Of a DNA stretch of 64,000 nucleotides, positions 35,356 through 43,513 are shown one piece after another (the first letter of the stretch is position 1; each line of letters opens with the position of its first letter). The notes under the pieces are model-generated. The model was not told the origin of the DNA and ran no database searches. It saw only the letters and a program-made list of their open reading frames with translations. Both the position numbers and the translations under genes were made by a program. The DNA comes from Chroococcidiopsis sp. CCMEE 29 (lineage in GTDB: Bacteria > Cyanobacteriota > Cyanobacteriia > Cyanobacteriales > Chroococcidiopsidaceae). The DNA is taken from NCBI RefSeq assembly GCF_023558375.1, contig NZ_CP083761.1, positions 4,047,001-4,111,000 on the forward strand, written 5' to 3'.

Positions 35356-35666
35356 AGACTAGAAAGGCGATTGTTTTAGTCAAATTATCGAAAAATTAAC
35401 AGCTCATTTTCAGGATGCATCGACAGATTTTTCTGCTGTGACCCCGTCCACATTTCGGTGAGCGCTTGGCGACCACGTTTTGATGTTTGAGGCGCAGCTC
35501 CTTCACAACGAACGAGGAAAGTGTAGCACTGTTACGACAGTGACTACGAATGACTGATTGTCGAGAAGGTCCTTGAATCGAGTTATATCTACCTGAAACA
35601 GGACGTGGGGTGAGTAACAATGATTGAGCTGATTGTAGTAGATCCCCTTGACAATCCACATGATTG
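35356..35666 (+). ncRNA. Candidate bridge RNA region at the right end of the IS110 element
   Basis: 311 non-coding bases between the transposase stop and the element's right junction. Several self-complementary stretches are present (for example AGCACTGTTACGACAGTG). In IS110 elements a non-coding end encodes the RNA that pairs with donor and target. Since the left end is short (84 bp), the right end is the likelier source, as in IS1111-type members. Confidence 0.3.
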
Positions 35667-36213
35667 AATTGTGGTCATTTGTTGAAAAAAACATTCATTG
35701 CTGTCTCCCCGATGAACTCGAAGCCGGAGATTCCTGGAGCGGCCTAAGTTTTGCCCAGCTAAGTGGGTTGATTCTCACAGGCCGTGTAGGCAAGCACACC
35801 GACTCTTTAGCGCAGGAGTTAGTCACAAGTACTGAAGGCAAGAGCGACTGCAAAGAATGGGGTACTGATGGCTGGCACTGAAGGCAAGAGCGACTGCAAA
35901 GAATGGGGTACTGATGGCTGGCAAGGATATGGGCGTGTGCTGCCTTCTGAAGTTGAACACTACATTAGCAAAGCCCTAACGCAAAGGTTAGAGCGCACCA
36001 ACGGCATCCGGCGCCAACTCTCCAGGACGCTGGCATCGACGACAAAACAAGGCAAGGGAAGTTGTGGAACCAGACGAAAGTTACCCTACGTTTGGTCATC
36101 AGCTACTTCAATTAGATATGGCAACATTCGTGTCTGGGAACTACAGCGGATGGGCGAGCAGAGTTAACCGATCATCCTTGGACTTGGAATGACATTGCTA
36201 CTTATCCCACGCT
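35667..36213 (+). pseudogene. IS1-family transposase, right part with internal duplication
   Basis: The catalytic half (ELWSFVEKNIHCCLPDELEAGDSW, then GLILTGRVGKHTDS, then STEGKSDCKEWGTDGW, then RTNGIRRQ) continues the gene interrupted at 34200. A 46-bp tandem duplication (35831-35922) shifts the frame. The end LTDHPWTWNDIATYPTLC is recovered in yet another frame up to 36213. The gene is dead. Confidence 0.8.
35831..35922 (+). repeat. 46-bp tandem duplication inside the IS1 transposase relic
   Basis: The segment ACTGAAGGCAAGAGCGACTG...GGCTGGC occurs twice without a gap (35831-35876 and 35877-35922) and the two copies are identical. 46 is not a multiple of three, so the duplication breaks the frame. 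Confidence 0.95.
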
Positions 36214-36334
36214 TTGTTAGAGCATGACCGGTTAACCCTCAGTTTACTAGCTTGCCTACACTTCTACCTAGAATGAAATAGCCCTGATGCGTAGAAGCGT
36301 TTACTATGGCACAATCCTTTTTGTACTTGGCAGT

Positions 36335-37822
36335 TTAACCACTTTTCTGATTTCTGCCTGTAACTGATGCCAGGATGCAGCCAGTCCGAGGCGGAATGCT
36401 CAACTTTAGCTGGCGAGATTCTCCCTCACCAGACCACTCTACATCGGCGCTGCCATACAATAGCTTGCTGGGTTGAGATTTTAAACTGGGTGCATCTAGG
36501 CTTACCTTGGCAAGCGCAGTTCCAGCGTTAACGGCAACAATCAGTTCCTCTGCACCTAAAATTCGTGCGAAGACGTAAGCTTCTGCCTGAGCGAATAAGA
36601 CTTGGTAAGCACCTGTACGTAAGGCAGGATAAGCATGACGCAGAGCAATCAGTTTACGATGGTAATCTAGTACATCACGCTCCCAGTGGGCTTCCAGCGG
36701 AAAGCCACGCCGAGAATCTGGATCTAGACGACCCGGTAAACCAACCTCATCACCGTAGTAAATACTGGCAGCACCCGGAAAGGTCAATAATAGCAGCGTT
36801 GCTAGCTCAACACTGGCGCGATCGCCTCCAGCAATAGAAATCAACCTTGCCGTATCGTGACTAGCTAAGAGATTCAACTGGGTCAGCTGAATTTCCCAAG
36901 GGTAAAGTTGCAGCAGTTCCTGCATCTTTTCAGCGTACTCAGCGGCAAACAAAGGCGGATAGGGGTGGTAGGAGCGGTCTTGTACTTGCTCTATATCTAC
37001 GCGATCGCCTGCGGTAAAGGCAATGGTAGGCGCGGCGAATAGATAATTCATCACCCCGTCAAACTGGGTACCATCCAGCCATTCGCGGGAATCCCCCCAC
37101 ACTTCCCCAACTATATAGGCTTCAGGGTTGATCGCTTTAACGCGATTGCGAAATTCCTGCCAAAAACCAGGGGTTTTAATCTCGAACGGGACATCTAAGC
37201 GCCAGCCGTCGATCCCGAACTTAATCCAGTGTTCGGCAATCTCCATGATGTATTCTCGCACTTCGGGATTGTTGTGGTTAAATACTGGCAGCGCCCGATT
37301 CCCAGCCCAACCCTGATAGTTAGCGGGGAACTCACCGTTGTAGGGTGATACAGGCCAGTCTTCAATTTTGAACCAATCCACCCAGGGAGAATGGGGACCA
37401 TTTTCTAGAATGTCGTGAAAAAAGAAAAAGCCGCGACTGGCATGGTTAAATACCCCATCCAGAACTACTTTGATGTTGCGATCGTGGCAAGCATCTAACA
37501 GTTCCTTAAAAGCCTCATTCCCTCCTAGCATCGGATCTACCCGGTAATAATCGTGAGTGTGATAGCGGTGATTACTGGCTGATTGAAAGATCGGGGTGAA
37601 GTAGATGGCATTAATCCCCAAATTCTGCAAATAATCGAGCTGCTCTAAAATACCCCACAAATCTCCACCCTTGTAGCCTTGGAGTGTTGGCATCTCGTCC
37701 CAAGCTTCCCACGAGGCATTTTTTAACAGTCGCTTGCGCGGTTGTTGGCTTCTAGCAAAGCGGTCTGGAAAGATTTGATAGAAAACAGCGTGTTTGACCC
37801 AATCTGGAGTTTGAATCTGCAT
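36335..37822 (-). CDS. Glycoside hydrolase family 13 (alpha-amylase/neopullulanase type)
   Basis: 495 residues with AGGGAG before the ATG. The catalytic barrel begins immediately (HAVFYQIFPDRFARS). The conserved GH13 regions are present: DGVFNHASRG, GWRLDVPFEI (nucleophile Asp), IVGEVWGDS (acid/base Glu) and LLASHDTARL (third Asp). The absence of an N-terminal CBM34-like domain sets it apart from classical neopullulanases. It should act on alpha-glucans or maltodextrins from glycogen breakdown; exact specificity is unclear. No signal peptide, so cytosolic. Confidence 0.9.
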   Translation of the reverse strand: MQIQTPDWVKHAVFYQIFPDRFARSQQPRKRLLKNASWEAWDEMPTLQGYKGGDLWGILEQLDYLQNLGINAIYFTPIFQSASNHRYHTHDYYRVDPMLGGNEAFKELLDACHDRNIKVVLDGVFNHASRGFFFFHDILENGPHSPWVDWFKIEDWPVSPYNGEFPANYQGWAGNRALPVFNHNNPEVREYIMEIAEHWIKFGIDGWRLDVPFEIKTPGFWQEFRNRVKAINPEAYIVGEVWGDSREWLDGTQFDGVMNYLFAAPTIAFTAGDRVDIEQVQDRSYHPYPPLFAAEYAEKMQELLQLYPWEIQLTQLNLLASHDTARLISIAGGDRASVELATLLLLTFPGAASIYYGDEVGLPGRLDPDSRRGFPLEAHWERDVLDYHRKLIALRHAYPALRTGAYQVLFAQAEAYVFARILGAEELIVAVNAGTALAKVSLDAPSLKSQPSKLLYGSADVEWSGEGESRQLKLSIPPRTGCILASVTGRNQKSG

Positions 37823-37985
37823 GATTACTCCCTAACCCTTCATTGACAAGGTACAGAGATTGATGAGTCTGTGGTTCTAACCTGGGATTGAATTTAAGAG
37901 GGTCAACGAAGGATGAGGGGTAAGGAGCCATCTTGGTAGTAACCTAATCGGTATTTAAATTGCATCGGGGCGTCTTGAAGGCACA

Positions 37986-38621
37986 TCAGCTTAACTGGGA
38001 AATAAGGTACAAAACGAGTAGGTGAAGCGGGTAAAAGCTGTAGAACCAGCGGGCAGAACGCCCCTTTTGATGGTTAGCAGAGTTTACCAACAGCCCAGCC
38101 ACAATCGCTGGTAGCTGAAATAGACCAAATTTAACCATTACAGCTATCAGGAGCAAATGCAGTCCCATCCAGACTACCCACCAAACTTCGCCGAAGCGAA
38201 ATGCAGTGAATAAATAAATCACCGCCATGCCATAAGCGCCATATTCAACACGCAGCAATTGGGCTGTCACAAGACCCAAACCCCAGATCAAATATCGGTA
38301 TTGGCTAAACCGACTACCCAAACGCAGAGTAATGAGTCCTAGAGACAGTGTAAATAGAATGTTGAGCCTGGTTCCTGACAAAGCTAGTACAAACAGTGGC
38401 TGACTAATCAAACCTAAAAGGACTAATCTGAGTAAGTATCGATTAAAGTTGCGAGTGTAGCGTTCGCCTTGGGTTAATAACCAAGCAAACAGAGGAAAGC
38501 TGAGTCGCCCAATCAGCCGAAATACCGGAAGATTTGGAAAGAAAACAACACCTATATGGTCAACCACCATGAAAATTGCCGCCAACATTTTGATTTGGTA
38601 ATTATTTAGCTGCAATTTCAT
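37986..38621 (-). CDS. TraX-family membrane protein
   Basis: 211 residues with six or seven hydrophobic segments. The N-terminal LNNYQIKMLAAIFMVVDHIGVVF and RLIGRLSFPLFAWLLTQGERYTRN match the TraX family (PF05857), whose founding member acetylates F-pilin. The chromosomal homologues in bacteria are likely acyltransferases of unknown substrate. It is not in a conjugation locus here. Confidence 0.85.
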   Translation of the reverse strand: MKLQLNNYQIKMLAAIFMVVDHIGVVFFPNLPVFRLIGRLSFPLFAWLLTQGERYTRNFNRYLLRLVLLGLISQPLFVLALSGTRLNILFTLSLGLITLRLGSRFSQYRYLIWGLGLVTAQLLRVEYGAYGMAVIYLFTAFRFGEVWWVVWMGLHLLLIAVMVKFGLFQLPAIVAGLLVNSANHQKGRSARWFYSFYPLHLLVLYLISQLS

Positions 38622-38681
38622 AGCTCACCACTGAGGGGTCATACTTTAGGTAGCTTGGATTCTCAAAATGACTGACTATAG

Positions 38682-38745
38682 CAATCTTATTTGTGGGACA
38701 GGCTTCCAGCCTGCACAGGCAAGATGCCCGTGGCACATCTGACAA
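38682..38745 (-). repeat. Dispersed palindromic repeat, copy 2
   Basis: This is the reverse complement of the sequence at 15468-15540 (TATAGCAATC... through CAGGCTTCCAGCCTGCAC... to GGCACATCTGA). Two copies 23 kb apart in opposite orientation. Confidence 0.75.
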
Positions 38746-38845
38746 TTTATTGAGGATTTTTATACACGCTTTCGCGACTGAGTCAAGATATCAGTTCAAA
38801 AATTCTGATAAAGTTGTGTAGAGGAAGTGGTTATTGCCTAATTAG

Positions 38846-39457
38846 ATGCAGTATTCAGTCCACTCGCCCACTGAGTTTATTTCTACTCATTTAGAGCAGC
38901 TATTACCTAGCTGGTCTGTTCCAGTTTGGTCAGTATTAGTGGTACTCCAACTGTGCCAATTTGCCTTGATTGAGCGGACAGCAGAGACAGAAAACTACAA
39001 AGACCAATTGCGTCAACAATTTATTGATTTTGGCAATCATGTGGTCTCCAAGCTAAGAGCTATGGGCTATCTGGCAGACATGTTCGATCCCTGCACTGGC
39101 TGGCCTTTAAATTCACCACCCGGACAACTGAGGCTCGATGATGTGGCAGTTGTCCGCTCTATCTTGGGCTACTCAGTTGTTAATTGCGGTCTCTGCATGA
39201 CGCTTGTGCATCCGACTTGGGGGAAGGCTGTTTATCCCTCCACACTGATGTCGTCTGCACCGCCGCACGTATTAAAAGAGGTGGTAAACAGTATTCTTGT
39301 AGGCAATAAAGCTCACCTAGATGGCTCGGACTTCGTGACTGGTGAATGCTGTCTCCAATCACCCCCTTACTTGTTGACTTCACAGCTGCCGGCTACCCCC
39401 TCCCGCAATACCACCACTCCTGCACGGGACGGGGCAGTTTTACCCAGTAGAGTGTAG
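38846..39457 (+). CDS. MMADHC-like (methylmalonic aciduria and homocystinuria type D) family protein
   Basis: 203 residues. The segment FDPCTGWPLNSPPGQLRLDDVAVVRSILGYSV and VHPTWGKAVYPSTLMSSAPPHVLKEVV match the cyanobacterial homologues of the human cobalamin-trafficking protein MMADHC. In humans this protein hands cobalamin to the two B12 enzymes. The bacterial role is not established. The last 40 residues (rich in Ser, Thr, Pro) look unlike the family and overlap the end of a convergent gene, so the native C-terminus may have been altered. Confidence 0.7.
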   Translation: MQYSVHSPTEFISTHLEQLLPSWSVPVWSVLVVLQLCQFALIERTAETENYKDQLRQQFIDFGNHVVSKLRAMGYLADMFDPCTGWPLNSPPGQLRLDDVAVVRSILGYSVVNCGLCMTLVHPTWGKAVYPSTLMSSAPPHVLKEVVNSILVGNKAHLDGSDFVTGECCLQSPPYLLTSQLPATPSRNTTTPARDGAVLPSRV

Positions 39458-39788
39458 TGACAAACGGTTGTGTACAGCCTTCCGGTTCAACAATTGTAAC
39501 GCAGTAGGAGGGGGAGTGCTTGGTAGCTGCGTCGGCAATAAAGCGCTTACCAATGCGCCGCCAACTTGGCTCCTTGCCATGCCACTCCAATCGGCAACAC
39601 GGCCAAGGGAGCTGTTCGCGGTCGAATAGTCGGCAACAAGGACCGATGACGCGATAACTGAAACTTCCCCCCTGACTGCCAAAAATTTCCCCAAACTGAA
39701 GTGGATGTAGAGACAATGGCTTTGAAGATTCCTGTCTTTCAATCTCTCTAGCCGATAAACAATGTGGTTTTGGGGACATAAGAGGCAC
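39393..39788 (-). CDS. Hypothetical protein, Cys/Trp-rich
   Basis: About 128-131 residues, reading SPKPHCLSAREIERQ, then PLQFGEIFGSQGGSFSYRVIGPCCRLFD, then WPCCRLEWHGKEPSW, then YCVTIVEPEGC. Its composition looks like a real protein, and the frame is clean over the whole length. No ribosome binding site is obvious. It overlaps the 3' end of the convergent MMADHC-like gene by 65 bases. No family recognised. Confidence 0.4.
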   Translation of the reverse strand: MPLMSPKPHCLSAREIERQESSKPLSLHPLQFGEIFGSQGGSFSYRVIGPCCRLFDREQLPWPCCRLEWHGKEPSWRRIGKRFIADAATKHSPSYCVTIVEPEGCTQPFVTTLYWVKLPRPVQEWWYCGRG

Positions 39789-40259
39789 GTCGATATAGCC
39801 TATCTGCCAAAGCGGAAATAAAACTAGCTTGGGTCATAACAACTACCGCTCATAGCATTGGAATAGCTGGTAGTATAGCTGAGTTTTGCTTTGTTCTTGA
39901 TCGCTTCCAAGACTTTAGTGCGGTTGGACAAACAAAATGGGCAACTAACTTCAGTATACGTGTGTTGAATGCAACATCAAGCTGTTGCTTCAACTGTGAG
40001 AGGCATACGTAATTTTAGCTAGTAATTACCTTCTTTACATATTAGCTTCATAAACTTGATCTCGCAAAACTAAATCTAGCTAATTTAATGTACTTTCCCT
40101 CAGTAAATTCACTAATTGCAAAGTTAATTTTTTTGAAGTTCTAGCTGACAAAAAGTCGGTTATTTTCCCTGATTACTGTTGTAATCAGACTAAATAGGAT
40201 AAAGCATGTAACACATCATCTACAACGCTAGCTATTGCATTCTGGAGCTTAAAACTCAG
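39789..40259. other. Gene-free stretch before the XRE regulator
   Basis: 471 AT-rich bases with no plausible coding frame. They should contain the promoter of the regulator; no terminator, repeat or RNA was recognised. Confidence 0.5.
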
Positions 40260-40508
40260 ATGTCAGTCAAAAGACCTTTATTAATGAATCAGCCACAGAT
40301 TGGCAAGCTCATTCGTGAACTTCGGTTAGAAACTGGGCTGACGCAAGAACAGTTTGCGGCTCAATTAGGCGTTACCTGCTCTTCAGTTAACCGCTGGGAG
40401 AATGGACGCGGCAAGCCTTTACCGCTGGCTAGGCAACAGATCTTGCAATGCGTGGAACAGATGGGCGATCGCGGTAAGGATTTGTTGGCTAAGTATTTAG
40501 TCAATTAG
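40260..40508 (+). CDS. XRE-type helix-turn-helix protein
   Basis: 82 residues; a second ATG eight codons in (MNQPQIGKLI) is an equally good start. A single helix-turn-helix fills the centre: IRELRLETGLTQEQFAAQLGV-TCSSVNRWENGRGKP. It has the size and position of a small regulator for the defence-type operon that begins 100 bases downstream. DNA targets are unknown. Confidence 0.85.
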   Translation: MSVKRPLLMNQPQIGKLIRELRLETGLTQEQFAAQLGVTCSSVNRWENGRGKPLPLARQQILQCVEQMGDRGKDLLAKYLVN

Positions 40509-40610
40509 CTCTAGGGACAAAAGCTGAGTAAGCAACTGCGGCACGTCTGCGGCAGAGCGCAGATTTTATCTGCCTTTCATTCACAAAAACTTTTACGAAA
40601 TTGGTAGCGT

Positions 40611-40685
40611 ATGGCTCTCACCAAGGAATATTGGCGTGCCGTAATGACGGGGACGCAAAAAGATCGCCTTGAGGTAAGGAGATGA
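40611..40685 (+). CDS. 24-codon leader ORF overlapping the helicase start
   Basis: ATG at 40611 opens a short frame (MALTKEYWRAVMTGTQKDRL then EVRR) whose TGA overlaps the helicase ATG (ATGA at 40682-40685). Its last codons contain AAGGAG, the helicase's own binding site. The geometry suggests translational coupling, but the peptide itself may have no function. Confidence 0.4.
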   Translation: MALTKEYWRAVMTGTQKDRLEVRR

Positions 40686-43513
40686 TAACGGAAACATTAA
40701 AACCCTTACCAGGTTCCATAGTCACTTGTCGCGATCGCCAGTGGATTGTACTACCTTCCGAAAACCCAGGTATCATCCGCTTGCGCCCTTTGAGTGGCAA
40801 TGAGGACCAGATTTGCGGTATCTATCAACCACTCAATCTCGAAGCGATCGCCCCAGCGCAGTTTCCTCTCCCACAACCAGAAGCTATTCAAGACCATACT
40901 GCCGTCCAGTTGCTGATGGATGCTGCCCGGCTAAGTTTACGTAGTGGAGCAGGACCGTTTAGGTGTTTAGGGCGATTATCTGTCCGACCCCGCCCCTACC
41001 AGTTAGTGCCGTTATTGATGGCACTACGCCTAGATACAGTGCGGCTGTTAATTGCTGACGACGTAGGAATTGGTAAAACCATTGAAGCAGGATTAATTGC
41101 CCGCGAACTGCTTGACCGAGGTGAAGTCAAACGTCTAGCAATCCTATGCCCACCCCAATTATGCGACCAGTGGCAGCGGGAGTTACGAGAGAAATTTCAG
41201 ATTGATGCTGTCGTTATTCGTTCTGGCACCGTATCGAAATTAGAACGGGGGCTGCCTGAATCAGGCGATCGCCACATCTTTGAGTATTACCGCCACATCA
41301 TTGTCAGTCTCGACTACGCCAAGTCAGAACGTCGCCGCGCCAGTTTCCTTACCTATTGCCCCGATTTAGTAATAGTAGATGAAGCTCATACTTGCGCTCG
41401 TGGCAATTCTGGGGAAACCTCAGTTCAGCAACGCCACCAGCTCGTGCAAGAGGTTGCAAAAAAATTAGATCGACACCTAGTTTTACTCACAGCTACGCCT
41501 CACAGCGGAATTGAAGCTTCCTTCCTATCTATTCTGGGGTTGCTCAAGCCAGAGTTTGAATTCGACCTCGATCGCCTTACCGAAGCCCAGCGCACCCAAC
41601 TTGCCAATCACTTTGTCCAGCGGCGACGGGCAGACGTGAAATTGTGGCTGGGTAATGAAACACCGTTTCCCGAACGAGAATCATTAGAACTGCCCTATCG
41701 ACTTTCAAAAGAATATCGCAATTTATTTGAAGAGGTTTATAACTTTGCCCGTGGGCTAGTCAAGACAGCAGATGACCGACTCAGTTATGCCCAGCGTCGA
41801 GGACGGTATTGGTCAGCTTTGGCTTTGATTCGCTGCGTTATGTCTTCTCCTGCTGCTGCGATCGCGACGCTGACTCGGCAGGCAAGCAAAGCAGATGTCA
41901 GCGAGTTAGTCAATGACATTGATGAAGAACTCCTGGGTGCTTACGTTTACGACCCCACAGAACAGGAGCAAGCCACTGATGCACCGCCGACTGTAGTTGT
42001 GGAACAGGGACAACAATCTTATGCAGATACAGACAGACGCAAGTTAAGAACCTTTGTCCAGTTAGCAGAGAAACTGCAAGGGGAAAAAGATGTCAAATTA
42101 CAGCAGGCGATCGCCACAGTCGAATTGCTACTCAAACAGGGATTTAATCCCATTATTTGGTGTCGCTACATTGCTACCGCTAACTATTTGGCAGCAGCGC
42201 TTAAGCAATTGGAGAGAGGTCGCAACATTCGCGTGCTAGCAATTACTGGGGAAATGCCGGAGGACGTGCGCGAAACCCAGTTAACTGATTTGCAATCATA
42301 TCCCCAGCGTGTGATGGTAGCTACCGACTGCCTGAGTGAGGGGATAAATCTTCAAGAACACTTTAGCGCTGTTGTACATTACGACTTGCCTTGGAACCCA
42401 AATCGTTTAGAGCAACGAGAAGGACGAATAGACCGCTACGGACAAACGATCCCTGTTGTAAAAAGCTATTTGCTCTACGGTCAAGATAACCCGGTGGATG
42501 GTGCAGTGCTGGAGGTGTTAATTCGTAAAGCAGTACAAATCCACAAGACATTGGGTATTACTGTTCCCGTACCGATGGATAGCGCCACAGTAACGGAAGC
42601 AGTGTTTAAATCGTTATTTGAACACGCCCCCGAAGCCAAGCAGCTGTCGTTACTCGACTTATTGGAATCAGATGCCCTAAATCAGGTGCATCAAAGTTGG
42701 GATAGGGCAGTGGAACGGGAAAAAATCAGCCGGACTCGCTTTGCTCAACGGTCAATTAAACCAGCCGAAGTAGAGCAAGAGCTAGTTGAGTCGGATCTAA
42801 TTTTAGGCGACGAGCAGGATGTGGAAAGATTTGTCCGCGCTGCTTGCGAACGATTAAATAGTTCCCTGATTAAAAAGAAGCAAGGTTGGCTCCTGCCATC
42901 GCCGCCGCAATGCTTAAAGGCAGTTCTGGGAGACAAACAGCGTTTGGTTTCTTTTACTACGCCAACACCAGAGGGAGTAGAGTACGTCGGACGAAATCAC
43001 CCGCTTGTAGAAGGTTTAGCACGTCACTTGCTGGAAGAGGCACTGGACAATACCTCCAATCCTGCTGCTGCCCGGTGTGGCTTTACTGTGACTGATGCCG
43101 TTGACCAGCGCACAATTCTCTTACTGTTGCGACTGCGGCATCTATTAAAGACTCCCCAGCACCAAAGTTTACTGGCAGAAGAGTGCTTGGTTGCAGGATT
43201 TACCGGATCGCCTACTAACCCCCTGTGGCTATCCGATGAGGCAGCTAGAAACTTGTTGCAGCAAGCAGAACCGGTGGGCGACCTGCCGATAGGAAGAAAA
43301 CGCTTAGAGATCGATCAATTCTTGGAGCAAGTTGGGGAACTCGAAGAGGAGTTACGCTCTTTTGCCGAGCGGCGATCGCATTCTCTCTCCCAATCTCACC
43401 GCCGCGTTAGAGCCATTACCAAAGAAGGGCAGGTACGAGTCCAACCCCAACTGCCAATGGATATTTTAGGGATTTTGATTTTACAGCCAGGGCAACCCAA
43501 GGTAAACAGATGA
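40682..43513 (+). CDS. SNF2-type helicase, DISARM DrmD-like
   Basis: 943 residues. An N-terminal beta region (GSIVTCRDRQWIVLPS) precedes the SNF2 core: motif I LLIADDVGIGKTIEAGLIARELL (about 123-145), motif II VIVDEAHTC (from Asp233), motif III LLTATPHSG, and motif VI QREGRIDRYGQ (about 577-587). A roughly 300-residue C-terminal region with acidic coiled-coil follows. The order matches RapA/HepA-like helicases and the DrmD subunit of class 1 DISARM anti-phage systems. The methyltransferase ATG overlaps its TGA (ATGA at 43510), so the two are coupled. The likely role is translocation along foreign DNA; inferred. Confidence 0.85.
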   Translation: MITETLKPLPGSIVTCRDRQWIVLPSENPGIIRLRPLSGNEDQICGIYQPLNLEAIAPAQFPLPQPEAIQDHTAVQLLMDAARLSLRSGAGPFRCLGRLSVRPRPYQLVPLLMALRLDTVRLLIADDVGIGKTIEAGLIARELLDRGEVKRLAILCPPQLCDQWQRELREKFQIDAVVIRSGTVSKLERGLPESGDRHIFEYYRHIIVSLDYAKSERRRASFLTYCPDLVIVDEAHTCARGNSGETSVQQRHQLVQEVAKKLDRHLVLLTATPHSGIEASFLSILGLLKPEFEFDLDRLTEAQRTQLANHFVQRRRADVKLWLGNETPFPERESLELPYRLSKEYRNLFEEVYNFARGLVKTADDRLSYAQRRGRYWSALALIRCVMSSPAAAIATLTRQASKADVSELVNDIDEELLGAYVYDPTEQEQATDAPPTVVVEQGQQSYADTDRRKLRTFVQLAEKLQGEKDVKLQQAIATVELLLKQGFNPIIWCRYIATANYLAAALKQLERGRNIRVLAITGEMPEDVRETQLTDLQSYPQRVMVATDCLSEGINLQEHFSAVVHYDLPWNPNRLEQREGRIDRYGQTIPVVKSYLLYGQDNPVDGAVLEVLIRKAVQIHKTLGITVPVPMDSATVTEAVFKSLFEHAPEAKQLSLLDLLESDALNQVHQSWDRAVEREKISRTRFAQRSIKPAEVEQELVESDLILGDEQDVERFVRAACERLNSSLIKKKQGWLLPSPPQCLKAVLGDKQRLVSFTTPTPEGVEYVGRNHPLVEGLARHLLEEALDNTSNPAAARCGFTVTDAVDQRTILLLLRLRHLLKTPQHQSLLAEECLVAGFTGSPTNPLWLSDEAARNLLQQAEPVGDLPIGRKRLEIDQFLEQVGELEEELRSFAERRSHSLSQSHRRVRAITKEGQVRVQPQLPMDILGILILQPGQPKVNR

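Larger units (their letters stand above)
34201..35666 (+). mobile_element. IS110-family element inserted in an IS1-family relic
   Basis: 1466 bp. The boundaries are deduced by joining the split IS1 gene: GCTGCTGATG (to 34200) continues as AATTGTGGTC (from 35667), giving AADELWSFVEK. Both junctions carry TG just outside or at the end (GATG|TTCC and GATTG|AATT), as expected for a duplicated dinucleotide core. The non-coding parts are 84 bp on the left and 311 bp on the right. Confidence 0.8.

Noticed and set aside
35396-35694. Two minus-strand frames after the IS110 transposase
   Set aside because: They lie in the non-coding right end of the element and have no recognisable sequence.
39440-39742. 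An overlapping minus-strand frame of 100 codons
   Set aside because: It is out of frame with a more protein-like frame at 39393-39788 and has low-complexity content.
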